From: Bog-473 sp963704355
GTDB lineage: Bacteria > Actinomycetota > Acidimicrobiia > Acidimicrobiales > RAAP-2
Assembly: GCA_963704355.1 (NCBI GenBank)
Contig: OY969891.1
Coordinates: 1,922,001 to 1,986,000 of the forward strand
Direction of reading: 5' to 3'
Length of the DNA: 64,000 nt
The notes under the pieces were generated by a model, which was not told where the DNA came from, searched no databases, and saw nothing but the letters and a program-made list of their open reading frames with translations. Below, piece by piece: positions 1 through 9,082 of this stretch. The position numbers and the translations under genes were made by a program. Numbering within the stretch: position 1 is the stretch's first letter; each line of letters opens with the position of its first letter.

Positions 1-1
1 G

Positions 2-619
2 TCGTCGTCGTCGTCCACCTTCTCCTCCGCCTGGATCGGCGTGGACGGCTTCAACAACAGCAGCCTTATCCAGACCGGGACCGAGGAGGACTACTACAAC
101 GGTGCCGCCCACTACAACGCGTGGTGGGAGATCCTCCCGGCGGCAGAGACCGCACTGCCCGCGCAGTACGTGGTGATGCCCGGTGACGGCATGAAGGCGT
201 CCATTTACGAGACGTCGACCGTGGCCGCCCGCAACCGCCGCGCCCACGAGTGGGTGATCACGATCAGCGACACCACCCGGGCCTGGACCTACTCCACCAC
301 CCAGAGCTACAGCGGCCCCGGCAGCTCGGCCGAGTGGATCATGGAGGCGCCGGAGGTCAACGGCAAGATCGCCACCCTCGCCCACTACTCCATCACCCCG
401 CCCGCCGGCACGGGTGACTTCGACAACGCCGGCGTCCTGACCGCCCCGGTGAGCTCCGGGTCGCCCACCTACCGCAACGCCGGGCTCGCCTACCAGAAGG
501 ACTCCGGCGTCATGATCCAGAGCGGCGCGCAGGTGTCGACGCCCGGCGATCCCGACAGCGCGCTGAGCGCGTTCAACGCGGCCTACGGGGCGGCGCTGCC
601 ACCGACACCGTCGGGCTGA
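2..619 (+). CDS. Peptidase G1 (eqolisin) family protein, 5' end outside window
   Basis: The frame is open at the left edge, so the N-terminus is missing; the GTG at 41 lies inside the conserved WIGVDGF motif and is not the start. The visible ~205 residues match the glutamic-peptidase (eqolisin) fold: WIGVDG, then SLIQTGTEED, an aromatic AWWEILPA stretch, a VMPGDGMKASI strand and EWIMEAPEV. In this family the catalytic pair is a Gln and a Glu; the Gln of SLIQTG and a Glu of EWIMEAP are the candidates. Family members are secreted acid proteases, and the Ser-rich residues at the window edge resemble a linker after a lost signal region. Not proven to be active. Confidence 0.8.
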   Translation, partial: SSSSSTFSSAWIGVDGFNNSSLIQTGTEEDYYNGAAHYNAWWEILPAAETALPAQYVVMPGDGMKASIYETSTVAARNRRAHEWVITISDTTRAWTYSTTQSYSGPGSSAEWIMEAPEVNGKIATLAHYSITPPAGTGDFDNAGVLTAPVSSGSPTYRNAGLAYQKDSGVMIQSGAQVSTPGDPDSALSAFNAAYGAALPPTPSG

Positions 620-645
620 GACCAGCCGCCCGATAGGGCGACGAC

Positions 646-2109
646 CTAGACGCGGGCGAAGGGGCTGGGGTGCGGGCGCACCGGCGCCGTCGCGAAGAAC
701 GGGCGCACGTAGGTCTCGATGAGCTCCTCGATGATCCCTGCCGCCTCCGGGTCCGCCAGCAGGTCGCGGTCCTCGTCCGGGTCCTCGGCCAGGTCGAAGA
801 GCTGGCACGGCAGCGCGGCGTCCTCGTCGACCACCAGCTTGTACCGCGCCGTCTCGAACACGGCGAAGCCCCAGTTCTCGCTCACCGTCACGTCCCGCGC
901 CGGCGGCGGCCCGCCGCGCACCGTGGACACCAGCGACGTGCCCTCGGCGCCTGGCAGCTCCGGGCCTCCCGCGACCTCACGCAGCGTCGCCGGCACGTCG
1001 AGCTGCTCTATCAAGGAGTCGACCACCCGCGGCGCGCAGCCGCCCGGCGGGCGGATGATCAGCGGCACGCGCACCGCCGGCTCGTAGAGCACGCACTTGG
1101 ACATCAGCCCGTGGCTCCCGGCCATTTCGCCGTGGTCACTCGTGTACACGATCCACGTCGTGTCGAGCAGCCCCCGGCGCGCCAGCGCGTCGACCATGAG
1201 CCCCACGGCGTGGTCGATGACCGAGATGTCAGCGGCGTAGGCGCGGCGCATGCCGCGGATGGCGTCGTCGGTCATCGTCTCTGAGTCCGACATCCACAAG
1301 AACCCGTTCAAGAGCCCGCGGTAGCGGCCGGTCGTCTCCACCCGTGGACGCGTCGTCGACCGGGGCATGGAGATGTCCACCCCGTCGTACCGGGCCACCG
1401 CCTCGGCCGGGGCGTCCCACGGGTCATGCGGGCCGGGAAAGCCCACGAAGAGGTAGAAGGGCTCGTCACGGTCGTAGCGCTCGATCCACTCGACCGCCTC
1501 GTGCCCGTGCCAGGTGTCGACGTAGGACCGGAGGGGGAGCGGGATCGGGGTGGAGTCCCACATGGGGACGCATTTGGTCGCGTTCTGGCCGTCCTCGTTC
1601 TCGCCCTGATAGCTCCGGTCGGCCAGGTGCTTGCGGTACGCCTCGAGCAGGCCCTCGCGCTCGAGGTAGTCCGTGTACTTGGTCGGGATTGTGCCGGCGA
1701 ACTTGTCGCCCGTCTCGAACACCTCGCTGAAGCCGAGCTCGCCGAGGCGCCCCGCCATGCGGTCGATGTGCGGGACGTCGAGCCGCTCGTCGAGATACAG
1801 GTGCGCCTTGCCCAGCATGGCGGTGTGGTAGCCCGCTTCGCGCAGCGCCCAGGCGTAGGTCGGGCTGTCGGGTGGGATCTCGGCCCAGTTGGTATAGACG
1901 CCGTGGTCGCGCACGTAGCGCTCGGTCATGAACGAGGCCCGCGACGGCATGCACAGCGGTCCCTGGCACGAGACCCGGGAGAAGCGGACGCCCTCCCCGG
2001 CCAGCGCGTCGAGCGACGGGGTGAGGACACTGGCGTCCCCGGCGCAGCCCATCATGTCGGCCCGGTGCTGGTCCGACATCACGAGCACGACGTTGGGACT
2101 GCTCCCCAC
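646..2109 (-). CDS. Sulfatase (arylsulfatase / choline-sulfatase type)
   Basis: A 487-residue sulfatase-superfamily hydrolase. Near the N-terminus are the metal-binding strand VVLVMSDQHRADMMG and, about 55 residues in, the signature GPLCMPSRASF; its C-x-P-S-R core is the site where Cys is converted to formylglycine. Further on are GFPGPHDPW and YTSDHGEMAGSHGLMSK, which carry metal and substrate ligands in the family. The GTG start at 2109 was chosen because a GGGGAGG ribosome site lies about 8 nt upstream; the open frame runs far further upstream without sulfatase character. No signal peptide is seen, so it is probably cytoplasmic. Substrate unknown. It converges with the G1 protease gene. 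Confidence 0.85.
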   Translation of the reverse strand: MGSSPNVVLVMSDQHRADMMGCAGDASVLTPSLDALAGEGVRFSRVSCQGPLCMPSRASFMTERYVRDHGVYTNWAEIPPDSPTYAWALREAGYHTAMLGKAHLYLDERLDVPHIDRMAGRLGELGFSEVFETGDKFAGTIPTKYTDYLEREGLLEAYRKHLADRSYQGENEDGQNATKCVPMWDSTPIPLPLRSYVDTWHGHEAVEWIERYDRDEPFYLFVGFPGPHDPWDAPAEAVARYDGVDISMPRSTTRPRVETTGRYRGLLNGFLWMSDSETMTDDAIRGMRRAYAADISVIDHAVGLMVDALARRGLLDTTWIVYTSDHGEMAGSHGLMSKCVLYEPAVRVPLIIRPPGGCAPRVVDSLIEQLDVPATLREVAGGPELPGAEGTSLVSTVRGGPPPARDVTVSENWGFAVFETARYKLVVDEDAALPCQLFDLAEDPDEDRDLLADPEAAGIIEELIETYVRPFFATAPVRPHPSPFARV

Positions 2110-2292
2110 CGGCCATTCCTCCCCCGTGGCGCCACGCCCGGTGCGCGGGCCGTCGCTGATCTTGGCACGGATCGCCGCGACGCGGCCATGGAGCCGAACT
2201 GCCGTTCGGGGACGAATTCCGGCGCCCGGAGTGGTGAGGGCCGCCAGTAACCTCTGCTCCACTGTCCGGAGGCCGACCGTGGAGCACATTGC

Positions 2293-3681
2293 ATGCCCTT
2301 TGATCTGAAGAAGGTGTTGGACGAGCACAAGGGGCAGAACTTCAGCCTGTACTCGAAGTACGTGAACCCGCAGCTGCCGCGGGTGCTCGGCACCATCGAG
2401 TTCGACCGTTTCTACGTACGGGGCGACGGGTCCTACCTCTACGACGACGCGGGGAATCGGTACCTGGACTTCCTCTCGGGGTTCGGCGTGTTCGCCCTCG
2501 GCCGGAGCCACCGGGGGATCGCCCAGGCGCTGCACGACGCGCTCGACGCCGACCTCCCGAACCTGGTCCAGATGGACTGCTCCCTCCTGCCGGGCGTCCT
2601 GGCTCAGGAACTCGTCGCCCGCTCGCACTCGGGGATCGAGCGGGTCTTCTTCACCAACTCGGGGTCCGAGGCGATAGAGAGCGCGATCAAGTTCGCCCGG
2701 GCGGCCACCAAGAAGACGCGCATCCTCTACTGCGACCACGCCTTCCACGGCCTCACGATGGGCGCCCTCTCCCTCAACGGGGGCCGCGAGTTCCGCAGCG
2801 GGTTCGGCCCGCTCCTCCCGGGCTGCGAGATGATCCCGTTCGGCGACGCCCGCGCCCTCGCGCGCGAGCTTCGGCGCGGGGACGTGGCCGCGCTCATCAT
2901 CGAACCCATCCAGGGCAAGGGGGTCAACCTCGCACCGGACGAGTTCTGGCCCGAGGCACAGTCGCTGTGCCGCCGCTACAAGACGCTCATGGTCCTCGAC
3001 GAAGTACAGGCCGGGCTCGGGCGGACCGGGACGTTCTTCTGCCACGAGCAGTTCGGCATCAGGCCCGACATCATCACCGTGTCCAAGGCGCTCTCCGGCG
3101 GCTACGTGCCGGTGGGGGCCATGCTGTGCTCCGCCGAAGTGTCCGACGCCGTGTTCAGCTCAATGGACCGCGCCGTCGTGCACTCGTCGACCTTCAGCAC
3201 GAACCAATTGGCCATGGTCGCCGGCCTCGCCACCCTGCAGGCGTTCGACGACGAGGACATCCTCGACCGGGTCCGGCGCACGGGGAAGGCGTTCACCAAG
3301 GCGCTGCAACCGCTGGTCGACCGCTACGAATTCCTGCACGAGGTGCGCGGCCTCGGCCTGATGATCGGCCTCGTCTTCGGCGAGCCCACGACGGCCAGCC
3401 TGCGCCGGCGCTTCCGCCTGGTCGAGTCGCTGCGCCCGGCGCTGTTCTCCCAGATGATCGTGACCCCTCTGTTCCACCGGCACCGCATCCTCACGCAGGT
3501 GGCCGCCGACAACATGAACGTGATCAAGCTGTTGCCGCCGCTCATCGCGGGCGACGATGAGGTGGAGCAATTCACCGACGCGCTCGACGACGTGCTCCTC
3601 AGCGCCGAGAAGGGCTCGAGCCTCATCTTCGAATTCGGCAAGACGATGGCCAAGGGCACGCTGCACCGGGCGCGGTTGTGA
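2293..3681 (+). CDS. Class III PLP aminotransferase, possibly hopanoid HpnO
   Basis: A 462-residue fold-type I class III aminotransferase. It shows FTNSGSEAIESAIKFAR (phosphate-binding region), ALIIEPIQGKGVN, VLDEVQAGLGRTG (the Asp that holds the pyridine nitrogen) and TVSKALSGGYVPVGA, whose Lys should bind PLP. General homologues include acetylornithine, ornithine and putrescine aminotransferases. The next gene overlaps it by 4 bp and is HpnA-like, which makes an HpnO-type role in bacteriohopanepolyol side-chain amination plausible; this is inferred from context only. The ATG start follows a GGAG about 8 nt upstream. Confidence 0.8.
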   Translation: MPFDLKKVLDEHKGQNFSLYSKYVNPQLPRVLGTIEFDRFYVRGDGSYLYDDAGNRYLDFLSGFGVFALGRSHRGIAQALHDALDADLPNLVQMDCSLLPGVLAQELVARSHSGIERVFFTNSGSEAIESAIKFARAATKKTRILYCDHAFHGLTMGALSLNGGREFRSGFGPLLPGCEMIPFGDARALARELRRGDVAALIIEPIQGKGVNLAPDEFWPEAQSLCRRYKTLMVLDEVQAGLGRTGTFFCHEQFGIRPDIITVSKALSGGYVPVGAMLCSAEVSDAVFSSMDRAVVHSSTFSTNQLAMVAGLATLQAFDDEDILDRVRRTGKAFTKALQPLVDRYEFLHEVRGLGLMIGLVFGEPTTASLRRRFRLVESLRPALFSQMIVTPLFHRHRILTQVAADNMNVIKLLPPLIAGDDEVEQFTDALDDVLLSAEKGSSLIFEFGKTMAKGTLHRARL

Positions 3682-4739
3682 ACCTGGAATCGGGCGACCG
3701 GGTCCTCGTCACCGGAGCCACCGGGTTCATCGGTTCCGCCGTCACCCGCAACCTCCTGGCCCGGGGTCTCGAGGTCGTCACGCTGGTCGAACCGCAGGCG
3801 GACTGCGCCAACCTCGAGGGCCTCGACGTCAAGCAGCTGGTTGGCGACATCCGCAGCGCCGACAGCGTGCGCCAGGCGATGAGCGGCTGCCGGGCCGTGT
3901 TCCACGTGGCCGCGCTCTACCGCTTCTGGGCGCGCGACCCGTCCTCCTTCTACGCCATCAACGTCGACGGCACCCGCAACGTGCTGGCGGCGGCGGCCGA
4001 GGCCGGCGTGGAGCGGATGGTCTACACGAGCACGGTCGGCACGCTCGGGCTCGAGCACGTCACCGGGAGCGCGACGGCCGACGAGCGGTCCTTTCCCGAC
4101 GTGCGCCACCTCTACGGCTCCTACAAGCGCTCGAAGTACGTGGCCGAGCACGAGGTGCTGCGTGCCATTGCGGAGGGGCTGCCGGCATCAATCGTGCTCC
4201 CGACCTTCCCGCTCGGCCCGGGCGACCGCGCCCCGACGCCGACGGGCCGGCTGGTGCTGGACTTCCTGAACGGGCGCGTCCCCGGGTTCGTCGACACGGT
4301 GCTGAACGTGGCCCACGTCGACGACGTCGCCGAGGGGCAGGTCCTGGCGCTGGAGCGGGGTCGCAACGGCCGCAGCTACATCCTGGGCGGCGAGAACTTG
4401 ACGCTCCAGCAGCTGCTCGGGGAGCTGGCCTCGCTGACCGGCCTTCCGCCGGCGAAGATCAAGGTGCCGCGGCTCGTGTCCCTCGCCGTCGCCGCAGTCT
4501 CCGAGGCCGTGGAGGGGGGCCTGTTGCGCCGCCACCCCTCTGTCCCGCTGGAGGCGGCGCGCATGTCGACCTCGCAGATGGCGTTCGACACCTCACGCGC
4601 CTGCGCCGAGCTGGGTTACGCGCCACGGCCCGCGATCGAAGCCCTCGAGGCCTCCGCCCGCTGGTTCGCCGAGAGCGGCATGGTCACGGCGCGGCGGTTG
4701 CAGCGGATCCGCTGGACCAGCGAGGCGTCCCCGGCGTAA
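3678..4739 (+). CDS. hpnA: HpnA-type NAD-dependent sugar epimerase/dehydratase
   Basis: A 353-residue extended SDR protein. GATGFIGSAVTRNLL is the N-terminal dinucleotide-binding loop, and YGSYKRSKYVAEHEV contains the Tyr-x-x-x-Lys catalytic pair. The stretches FHVAALYRFWARDP, LNVAHVDDVAEGQVLALE and YILGGENLTLQQLL are what I recognise as typical of hopanoid-associated epimerase HpnA. The GTG start overlaps the preceding stop (GTGA), so the two genes are very likely translationally coupled. The family call is strong; the involvement in hopanoid synthesis is inferred, because no squalene-hopene cyclase is visible here. Confidence 0.75.
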   Translation: MNLESGDRVLVTGATGFIGSAVTRNLLARGLEVVTLVEPQADCANLEGLDVKQLVGDIRSADSVRQAMSGCRAVFHVAALYRFWARDPSSFYAINVDGTRNVLAAAAEAGVERMVYTSTVGTLGLEHVTGSATADERSFPDVRHLYGSYKRSKYVAEHEVLRAIAEGLPASIVLPTFPLGPGDRAPTPTGRLVLDFLNGRVPGFVDTVLNVAHVDDVAEGQVLALERGRNGRSYILGGENLTLQQLLGELASLTGLPPAKIKVPRLVSLAVAAVSEAVEGGLLRRHPSVPLEAARMSTSQMAFDTSRACAELGYAPRPAIEALEASARWFAESGMVTARRLQRIRWTSEASPA

Positions 4740-4818
4740 CCCGCCGCCCGACACGACCCACCCCGGGTGCAGCGTCTGGTTGAGCGGGTGGTGTTCCCCG
4801 GGCGAACGACGCAATCAG

Positions 4819-4838
4819 GCCCCGGCGGGCGCCGGGGC
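4819..4838. terminator. GC-rich hairpin downstream of the hpnA-like gene
   Basis: A perfect 9-bp stem (GCCCCGGCG / CGCCGGGGC) with almost no loop lies 80 bp past the stop codon. It lacks a following T run, so it may only be a partial or weak terminator. Confidence 0.35.
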
Positions 4839-4994
4839 CCGGCTCATCATGACTGGCGGCACTCCGCCGCGGCGGCGTCAAGGGTCCACTTCGTCGGCCT
4901 GCGGCCGCCCTTGACCCCGCCTTCCTCCCTGGTCGACCGGCACAAATGCGAGTCCCGCCAGAAACTATCCACAAAGTCGTTTATGGTTTTCAGG

Positions 4995-5057
4995 GACATC
5001 AACGGGACTCCCGGTGCGACATCAACGGGACTCCCGGTGCGACATCAACGGGACTCC
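4995..5057. repeat. Tandem 23-bp direct repeat, 2.7 copies
   Basis: Two identical 23-bp units (4995-5017 and 5018-5040) begin GACATCAACGGGACTCCC and are followed by 17 bp of a third (5041-5057). The array lies 70 bp before the ettA start. The sequence just upstream plus the first unit (4977-5007) also resembles the dispersed repeats at 20731 and 57871, with about 23 of 31 bases matching the latter. This looks like a mobile-element end or remnant; no transposase is nearby. Confidence 0.8.
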
Positions 5058-5123
5058 AACAAGGCACCACGCGTTCGACGCCCGGACCAAGCCCCCCTCG
5101 GAGATCGGGCACACTGGACAGCC

Positions 5124-6803
5124 GTGGCTCCCCAGTTCATCTACACCATGCGCGGCCTCAAGCGCTTCTACCCGCCCGACCGCGAGGTGCTGAAGGGCAT
5201 CAACCTCTCCTTCTATCCCGGCGCCAAGATCGGCGTCATCGGCTCCAACGGGTCCGGCAAGTCCTCTCTGTTGCGGATCATGGCGGGCGAGGACGACGGC
5301 TACACCGGAGAGGCGCGCCTCACCCCGGGCTTCACCGTCGGGCACCTCCCGCAGGAGCCGCAGCTCGATCCGACCAAGGACGTGGCCGGCAACGTGGCCG
5401 AGGGCGTCGGCGAGGCCAAGCGCCTGGTCGACCGCTACAACGAGGTGTGCGCCGCCTTCGGCGCGCCCGACGCCGACATCGACGCCCTGCTGGCCGAACA
5501 GGCCGACCTGCAGACGAAGATCGATGCTGCCGGCGCGTGGGATCTCGACCGGACCTTCGAGATCGCCATGGACGCACTCCGCCTCCCGCCCGGAGACGCC
5601 GAGGTCGCGACGCTCTCGGGCGGCGAGCGTCGCCGGGTCGCGCTGTGCCGGCTCCTGTTGTCCAAGCCCGACCTCCTGCTCCTCGATGAGCCGACGAACC
5701 ACCTCGACGCCGAGTCCGTCGCCTGGCTCGAGCGCACGCTGCAGGACTACCCGGGCACCGTGGTCGCCGTGACGCACGACCGCTACTTCCTCGACAACGT
5801 CGCCGGCTGGATCCTCGAGCTGGACCGCGGCGCCGGCATCCCCTGGGAGGGCAACTACTCGTCCTGGCTCGAGCAGAAGCAGGCGCGCCTCGCCCAGGAG
5901 GAGAGGTCCGACCGCGCCCGGGAGGCGTCGCTCCAAAGAGAGCTGGAGTGGATCCGCATGTCGCCCCGGGCCCGCCAGAGCAAGGGCAAGGCGCGCATCA
6001 CGGCGTACCAGGAGCTCGTCGCCGAAGCCGAGTCGGCGGACCGGCGGGCCGACAACGTCGAGCTCACCATTCCGCCGGGGCCGCGCCTGGGCGACCAGGT
6101 GGTCGACGCCGAGGACGTCGTCAAGGGGTTCGGCGACCGCCTGCTCATCGACGACCTGAGCTTCTTCCTCCCGCCGGGAGGGATCGTCGGGGTCATTGGG
6201 CCGAACGGCGCCGGCAAGACCACCCTCTTCCGCATGATCGTCGGCGACGACAAGCCGGACGAGGGGTCGCTCACCGTCGGGGCCTCGGTCCAGCTGGCCT
6301 ACGTGGACCAATCCCGCGAGACCCTCGGCGGGGACAGCACCGTGTTCGAGGAGATCACCGGCGGCGTCGACCGACTCGTCGTCGGCGGTCGCGAGATCCA
6401 CGGCCGCGCCTACGTCGCGAGCTTCGGCTTCAAGGGCAGCGACCAGCAGAAGAAGGTCGGCCAGCTCTCGGGCGGGGAGCGCAACCGGGTGCTGCTGGCC
6501 AGGGTGTTGAGCAGCGGGGGCAACGTCCTGCTCCTCGACGAGCCGACGAACGACCTCGACGTCGACACGCTGCGGGCGCTCGAGGACGCGCTGCTCGCGT
6601 TCCCGGGTTGCGCGGTGGTGATCAGCCACGACCGCTGGTTCCTCGATCGCATCGCGACGCACGTCCTCGCCTTCGAGGGCGACTCGGAGGTGCGGTGGTG
6701 GGAGGGGAACTTCAGCGACTACGAGGCCGACCGGCGCAAGCGCCTCGGCGTCGACGCCGACCAGCCGCACCGCCTCCGTTACAAGCCGCTCGTCCGCGAC
6801 TAG
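5124..6803 (+). CDS. ettA: Energy-dependent translational throttle protein EttA (ABC-F ATPase)
   Basis: A 559-residue protein with two complete ABC ATPase domains and no membrane segments, close in length to E. coli EttA (555). Domain 1 has GSNGSGKSS, LSGGERRRVAL and LLLLDEPTNHLDAES; domain 2 has GPNGAGKTT, LSGGERNRVLLAR and LLLDEPTNDLDVDT. A charged helical linker rich in Arg and Glu lies between them (about residues 240-310), as in ABC-F factors that bind the ribosomal E site. The GTG at 5124 starts VAPQFIYTM, the usual beginning of the family; the frame upstream runs through repeat DNA. Its 3' end overlaps the convergent NRDE gene by 4 bp. Confidence 0.92.
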   Translation: MAPQFIYTMRGLKRFYPPDREVLKGINLSFYPGAKIGVIGSNGSGKSSLLRIMAGEDDGYTGEARLTPGFTVGHLPQEPQLDPTKDVAGNVAEGVGEAKRLVDRYNEVCAAFGAPDADIDALLAEQADLQTKIDAAGAWDLDRTFEIAMDALRLPPGDAEVATLSGGERRRVALCRLLLSKPDLLLLDEPTNHLDAESVAWLERTLQDYPGTVVAVTHDRYFLDNVAGWILELDRGAGIPWEGNYSSWLEQKQARLAQEERSDRAREASLQRELEWIRMSPRARQSKGKARITAYQELVAEAESADRRADNVELTIPPGPRLGDQVVDAEDVVKGFGDRLLIDDLSFFLPPGGIVGVIGPNGAGKTTLFRMIVGDDKPDEGSLTVGASVQLAYVDQSRETLGGDSTVFEEITGGVDRLVVGGREIHGRAYVASFGFKGSDQQKKVGQLSGGERNRVLLARVLSSGGNVLLLDEPTNDLDVDTLRALEDALLAFPGCAVVISHDRWFLDRIATHVLAFEGDSEVRWWEGNFSDYEADRRKRLGVDADQPHRLRYKPLVRD

Positions 6804-7585
6804 TGGGCCGGGTGGACCGGGGCCGGCGTCGCCTCGACCTCGTCCACCTGCCACAGCCCGCTCATCTCGACGGACGGCGTCATACAGGGCGGACCGTCGG
6901 CCACCCACACCCGCGGCCGATCCGATGCGTCCGCCCCGACGCGCACGAGACAGGACGAACGGGTCCCGAACTGCTCGAGGTGCACGCAGTTGGCCGCGTT
7001 GGGCCGCTCGTCGCCGTCTGGGATGCGGTGGTCGGTCAAAACGCCGCGAAAGGCTTCGACGACCTCGTCGCCGTCCGCCGGCGACCCGATCATCTCGCGG
7101 ACCAGGTCGACCTTGCGCGAGGGCTCGCCGAGGGCCCGGTTCTCCAACACGTGGATGCCCGGTGCCAACGCCCGGATGGAGGCCGGCGTACGGGTGAAGT
7201 CGACGAAGTAGAGCGAGGTGCGGTCGCCCGCCAGCAGCCACGCACCGTTGTAGTCGGAGGGGTCGTGGTCACGGACCAGTGCGTGCACCCCCTCGGAGGC
7301 CGTCGCGTGCCGCGCCACCGCGATCGGCAGCTCGCCCCGTGAGCGTTTCGTGGGGTCCTTGGCGTCGCCGAGCGGCTGGTTGGTCAGCCCGGCGAAGACG
7401 CCGTGCTCGTTCAGGGCCAGCCACGTGCCGCCCGACTGCTCGTCGCGCCCGCCGAGGATCCGCGGCCCCGCCGCGGCGAGCACGGCCATGGAGGTCGACG
7501 GCCGCTCCAAGATCTCGTCGCGGTTCGCGCCGACGAGCAGGGGCTCGGCGGGCAGCAGCTGCGACGCGACCACGAGGAGGCACAT
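6800..7585 (-). CDS. NRDE (TANGO2-like, DUF833) family protein
   Basis: A 261-residue protein starting MCLLVVA, with the diagnostic GANRDEILERPS motif at about residue 19 and GGTWLALNEHGVFAGLTNQ afterwards, both hallmarks of the NRDE/TANGO2 family. The Cys at position 2 is conserved in the family and resembles an N-terminal nucleophile arrangement. The biochemical role is not settled; eukaryotic TANGO2 has been linked to heme and lipid handling. The gene is convergent with ettA, with stop codons overlapping by 4 bp. Confidence 0.85.
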   Translation of the reverse strand: MCLLVVASQLLPAEPLLVGANRDEILERPSTSMAVLAAAGPRILGGRDEQSGGTWLALNEHGVFAGLTNQPLGDAKDPTKRSRGELPIAVARHATASEGVHALVRDHDPSDYNGAWLLAGDRTSLYFVDFTRTPASIRALAPGIHVLENRALGEPSRKVDLVREMIGSPADGDEVVEAFRGVLTDHRIPDGDERPNAANCVHLEQFGTRSSCLVRVGADASDRPRVWVADGPPCMTPSVEMSGLWQVDEVEATPAPVHPAH

Positions 7586-7675
7586 GTGAGGTCACCCTAC
7601 CGACCACCCGCGCCCGGGCCGCTCGCCACCAAATCGCCGCCCGCCCTTTCGGCGCCCCGGGTTGCAAGGTACGGT

Positions 7676-8371
7676 ATGAGCATGCGAACCCGTGTTGTCA
7701 CCGTGACGGCGGCGCTGGCGTTCGGCCTCGGGGCCGTCGCCGCGCTGCCCGCCTTGCCGGCCGCCGCCAAGTCGATCAGCTCGGCCAACCTAAAGACGCT
7801 CGAGAACAACCTCAGCCACTCGAAGCACCTGACTTACCAGGCCACGTACACCACGGTCAACGGCACCCAGAAGCAGACCGTGACCATCGCTCAGGCGCCG
7901 CCGAAGTCGAACTTCTCCGCCGGGAACGGCAGCGTCATCAACACCGGCTCCAAGACCTACTACTGCTCCACGAATTCGAGCGGCTCGTCATCCGGCCAAC
8001 AGTGCCTGTCGGTGAGCGGCTCCAACCCGTTGCTCGGGCTCGAGAACATCTTCAGCCCGGCCGTCGCGCTGGGAGCCTTCACCGAAGCCAAGGAGGGTCT
8101 GGTCTCGCACCTGCTGGGCATCAAGGTGTCGTCGTCCTCGGCGACGTTCGCCGGTCAGCCCTCGACGTGCCTCTCCGTCACCGTCCATGGCAAGACCGGC
8201 AAGTACTGCGTGACCAAGCAGGGGCTCCTCTCGTACTCGGGCACGGGGCCGACGCAGAACTTCCAGCTCACGAAATATTCGTCGAAGCCCTCGTCGAGCC
8301 TCTTCGTCCTCCCCGCCGGCGCCACCACGGTGACGTTGCCGGGGGGAGTCACCATCCCGTCCATCCCGTAG
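7676..8371 (+). CDS. Secreted protein of unknown function
   Basis: A 231-residue protein that begins MSMRTRVVTVTAALAFGLG and continues into an Ala-rich hydrophobic core ending near ALPAAAKS, a classical Sec signal peptide without a lipobox Cys. The mature part is Ser/Thr-rich and contains four Cys (YYCS, QQCL, STCLS, KYCV), which could form two disulfides. The pattern, with an early SKHLTYQATYTT segment, suggests a lipoprotein-like beta fold, but I do not recognise the family. The start may be the ATG at 7676 or the in-frame ATG at 7682. The region just downstream is rich in GCGC inverted sequence. Confidence 0.7.
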   Translation: MSMRTRVVTVTAALAFGLGAVAALPALPAAAKSISSANLKTLENNLSHSKHLTYQATYTTVNGTQKQTVTIAQAPPKSNFSAGNGSVINTGSKTYYCSTNSSGSSSGQQCLSVSGSNPLLGLENIFSPAVALGAFTEAKEGLVSHLLGIKVSSSSATFAGQPSTCLSVTVHGKTGKYCVTKQGLLSYSGTGPTQNFQLTKYSSKPSSSLFVLPAGATTVTLPGGVTIPSIP

Positions 8372-8402
8372 CACGCGCGGCGCGACCGGCGCGCCCCGCA
8401 CC

Positions 8403-8984
8403 ATGACCGACCGCTGGCACGAGAGCGACGTGCCGCGCGGCGAGCACTACGACCGTCGCTTTGACAACCTCGCGGCGGCCGGCGTCGACGTGCACGGCGA
8501 AGCCGCGCTCGTCGATTCCTACCGACCGGCCACCGTCCTCGATGCGGGGTGTGGCACCGGCCGCCTCGCCATCGAGCTGGGTCGCCGCGGACGCGACGTC
8601 GTCGGCGTCGATGTCGACGCCGCCATGCTCGACACGGCCCGCGCCAAGGCCCCGGCCGTCGCGTGGCTCGAGGCCGACCTGACCGACCCGGCCCTCGACT
8701 TCGGGCGCACCTTCGACGTCGTGGTCATGGCGGGCAACGTCCTCATCTTCGTGCCGTCGGGCACCGAGGCCCAGGTGATCGCCAACGCGGCTCGGTGGTT
8801 GGCTCCGGGTGGCCGCCTCGTCGCCGGTTACTCCATCCGTCCCGGAGGCCTCCACCCCGACCAGCACGATTCCTACGCCGGCGCCGCCGGCCTCGAGCTC
8901 GAGGACCGCTGGTCCACCTGGGACCGCCGGCCCTGGGTGCCGGGGGGCGGCTACGCCGTCTCGGTGCACCGACATGCGAGCTGA
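8403..8984 (+). CDS. Class I SAM-dependent methyltransferase
   Basis: A 193-residue Rossmann-fold methyltransferase. Motif I is VLDAGCGTGRLAIELG (SAM-binding), followed by VVGVDVDAAMLDTAR whose Asp holds the ribose, WLEADLTDP for the adenine contact, and FDVVVMAGNVLIF as motif IV. It is short, with no added domain that would identify a substrate. It lies 32 bp downstream of the secreted protein and may share its transcript. Confidence 0.85.
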   Translation: MTDRWHESDVPRGEHYDRRFDNLAAAGVDVHGEAALVDSYRPATVLDAGCGTGRLAIELGRRGRDVVGVDVDAAMLDTARAKAPAVAWLEADLTDPALDFGRTFDVVVMAGNVLIFVPSGTEAQVIANAARWLAPGGRLVAGYSIRPGGLHPDQHDSYAGAAGLELEDRWSTWDRRPWVPGGGYAVSVHRHAS

Positions 8985-9082
8985 CCCGGTGAAACGGCCC
9001 GTCCGCGCAACGGAGGGAGGTGACACCAGCCCTGGCTGCACTGAATGTGCAGTCGAAGCGGGTTTCGTTAGTCTTGCGCTCC

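Noticed and set aside
2110..3045. N-terminal extension of the sulfatase on the minus strand
   Set aside because: The frame stays open only because of high GC. It lies antisense to the aminotransferase gene and has no sulfatase-family sequence; GTG 2109 has a good ribosome site.
5022..7241. 739-residue minus-strand frame
   Set aside because: Antisense to ettA with low-complexity composition and no domains.
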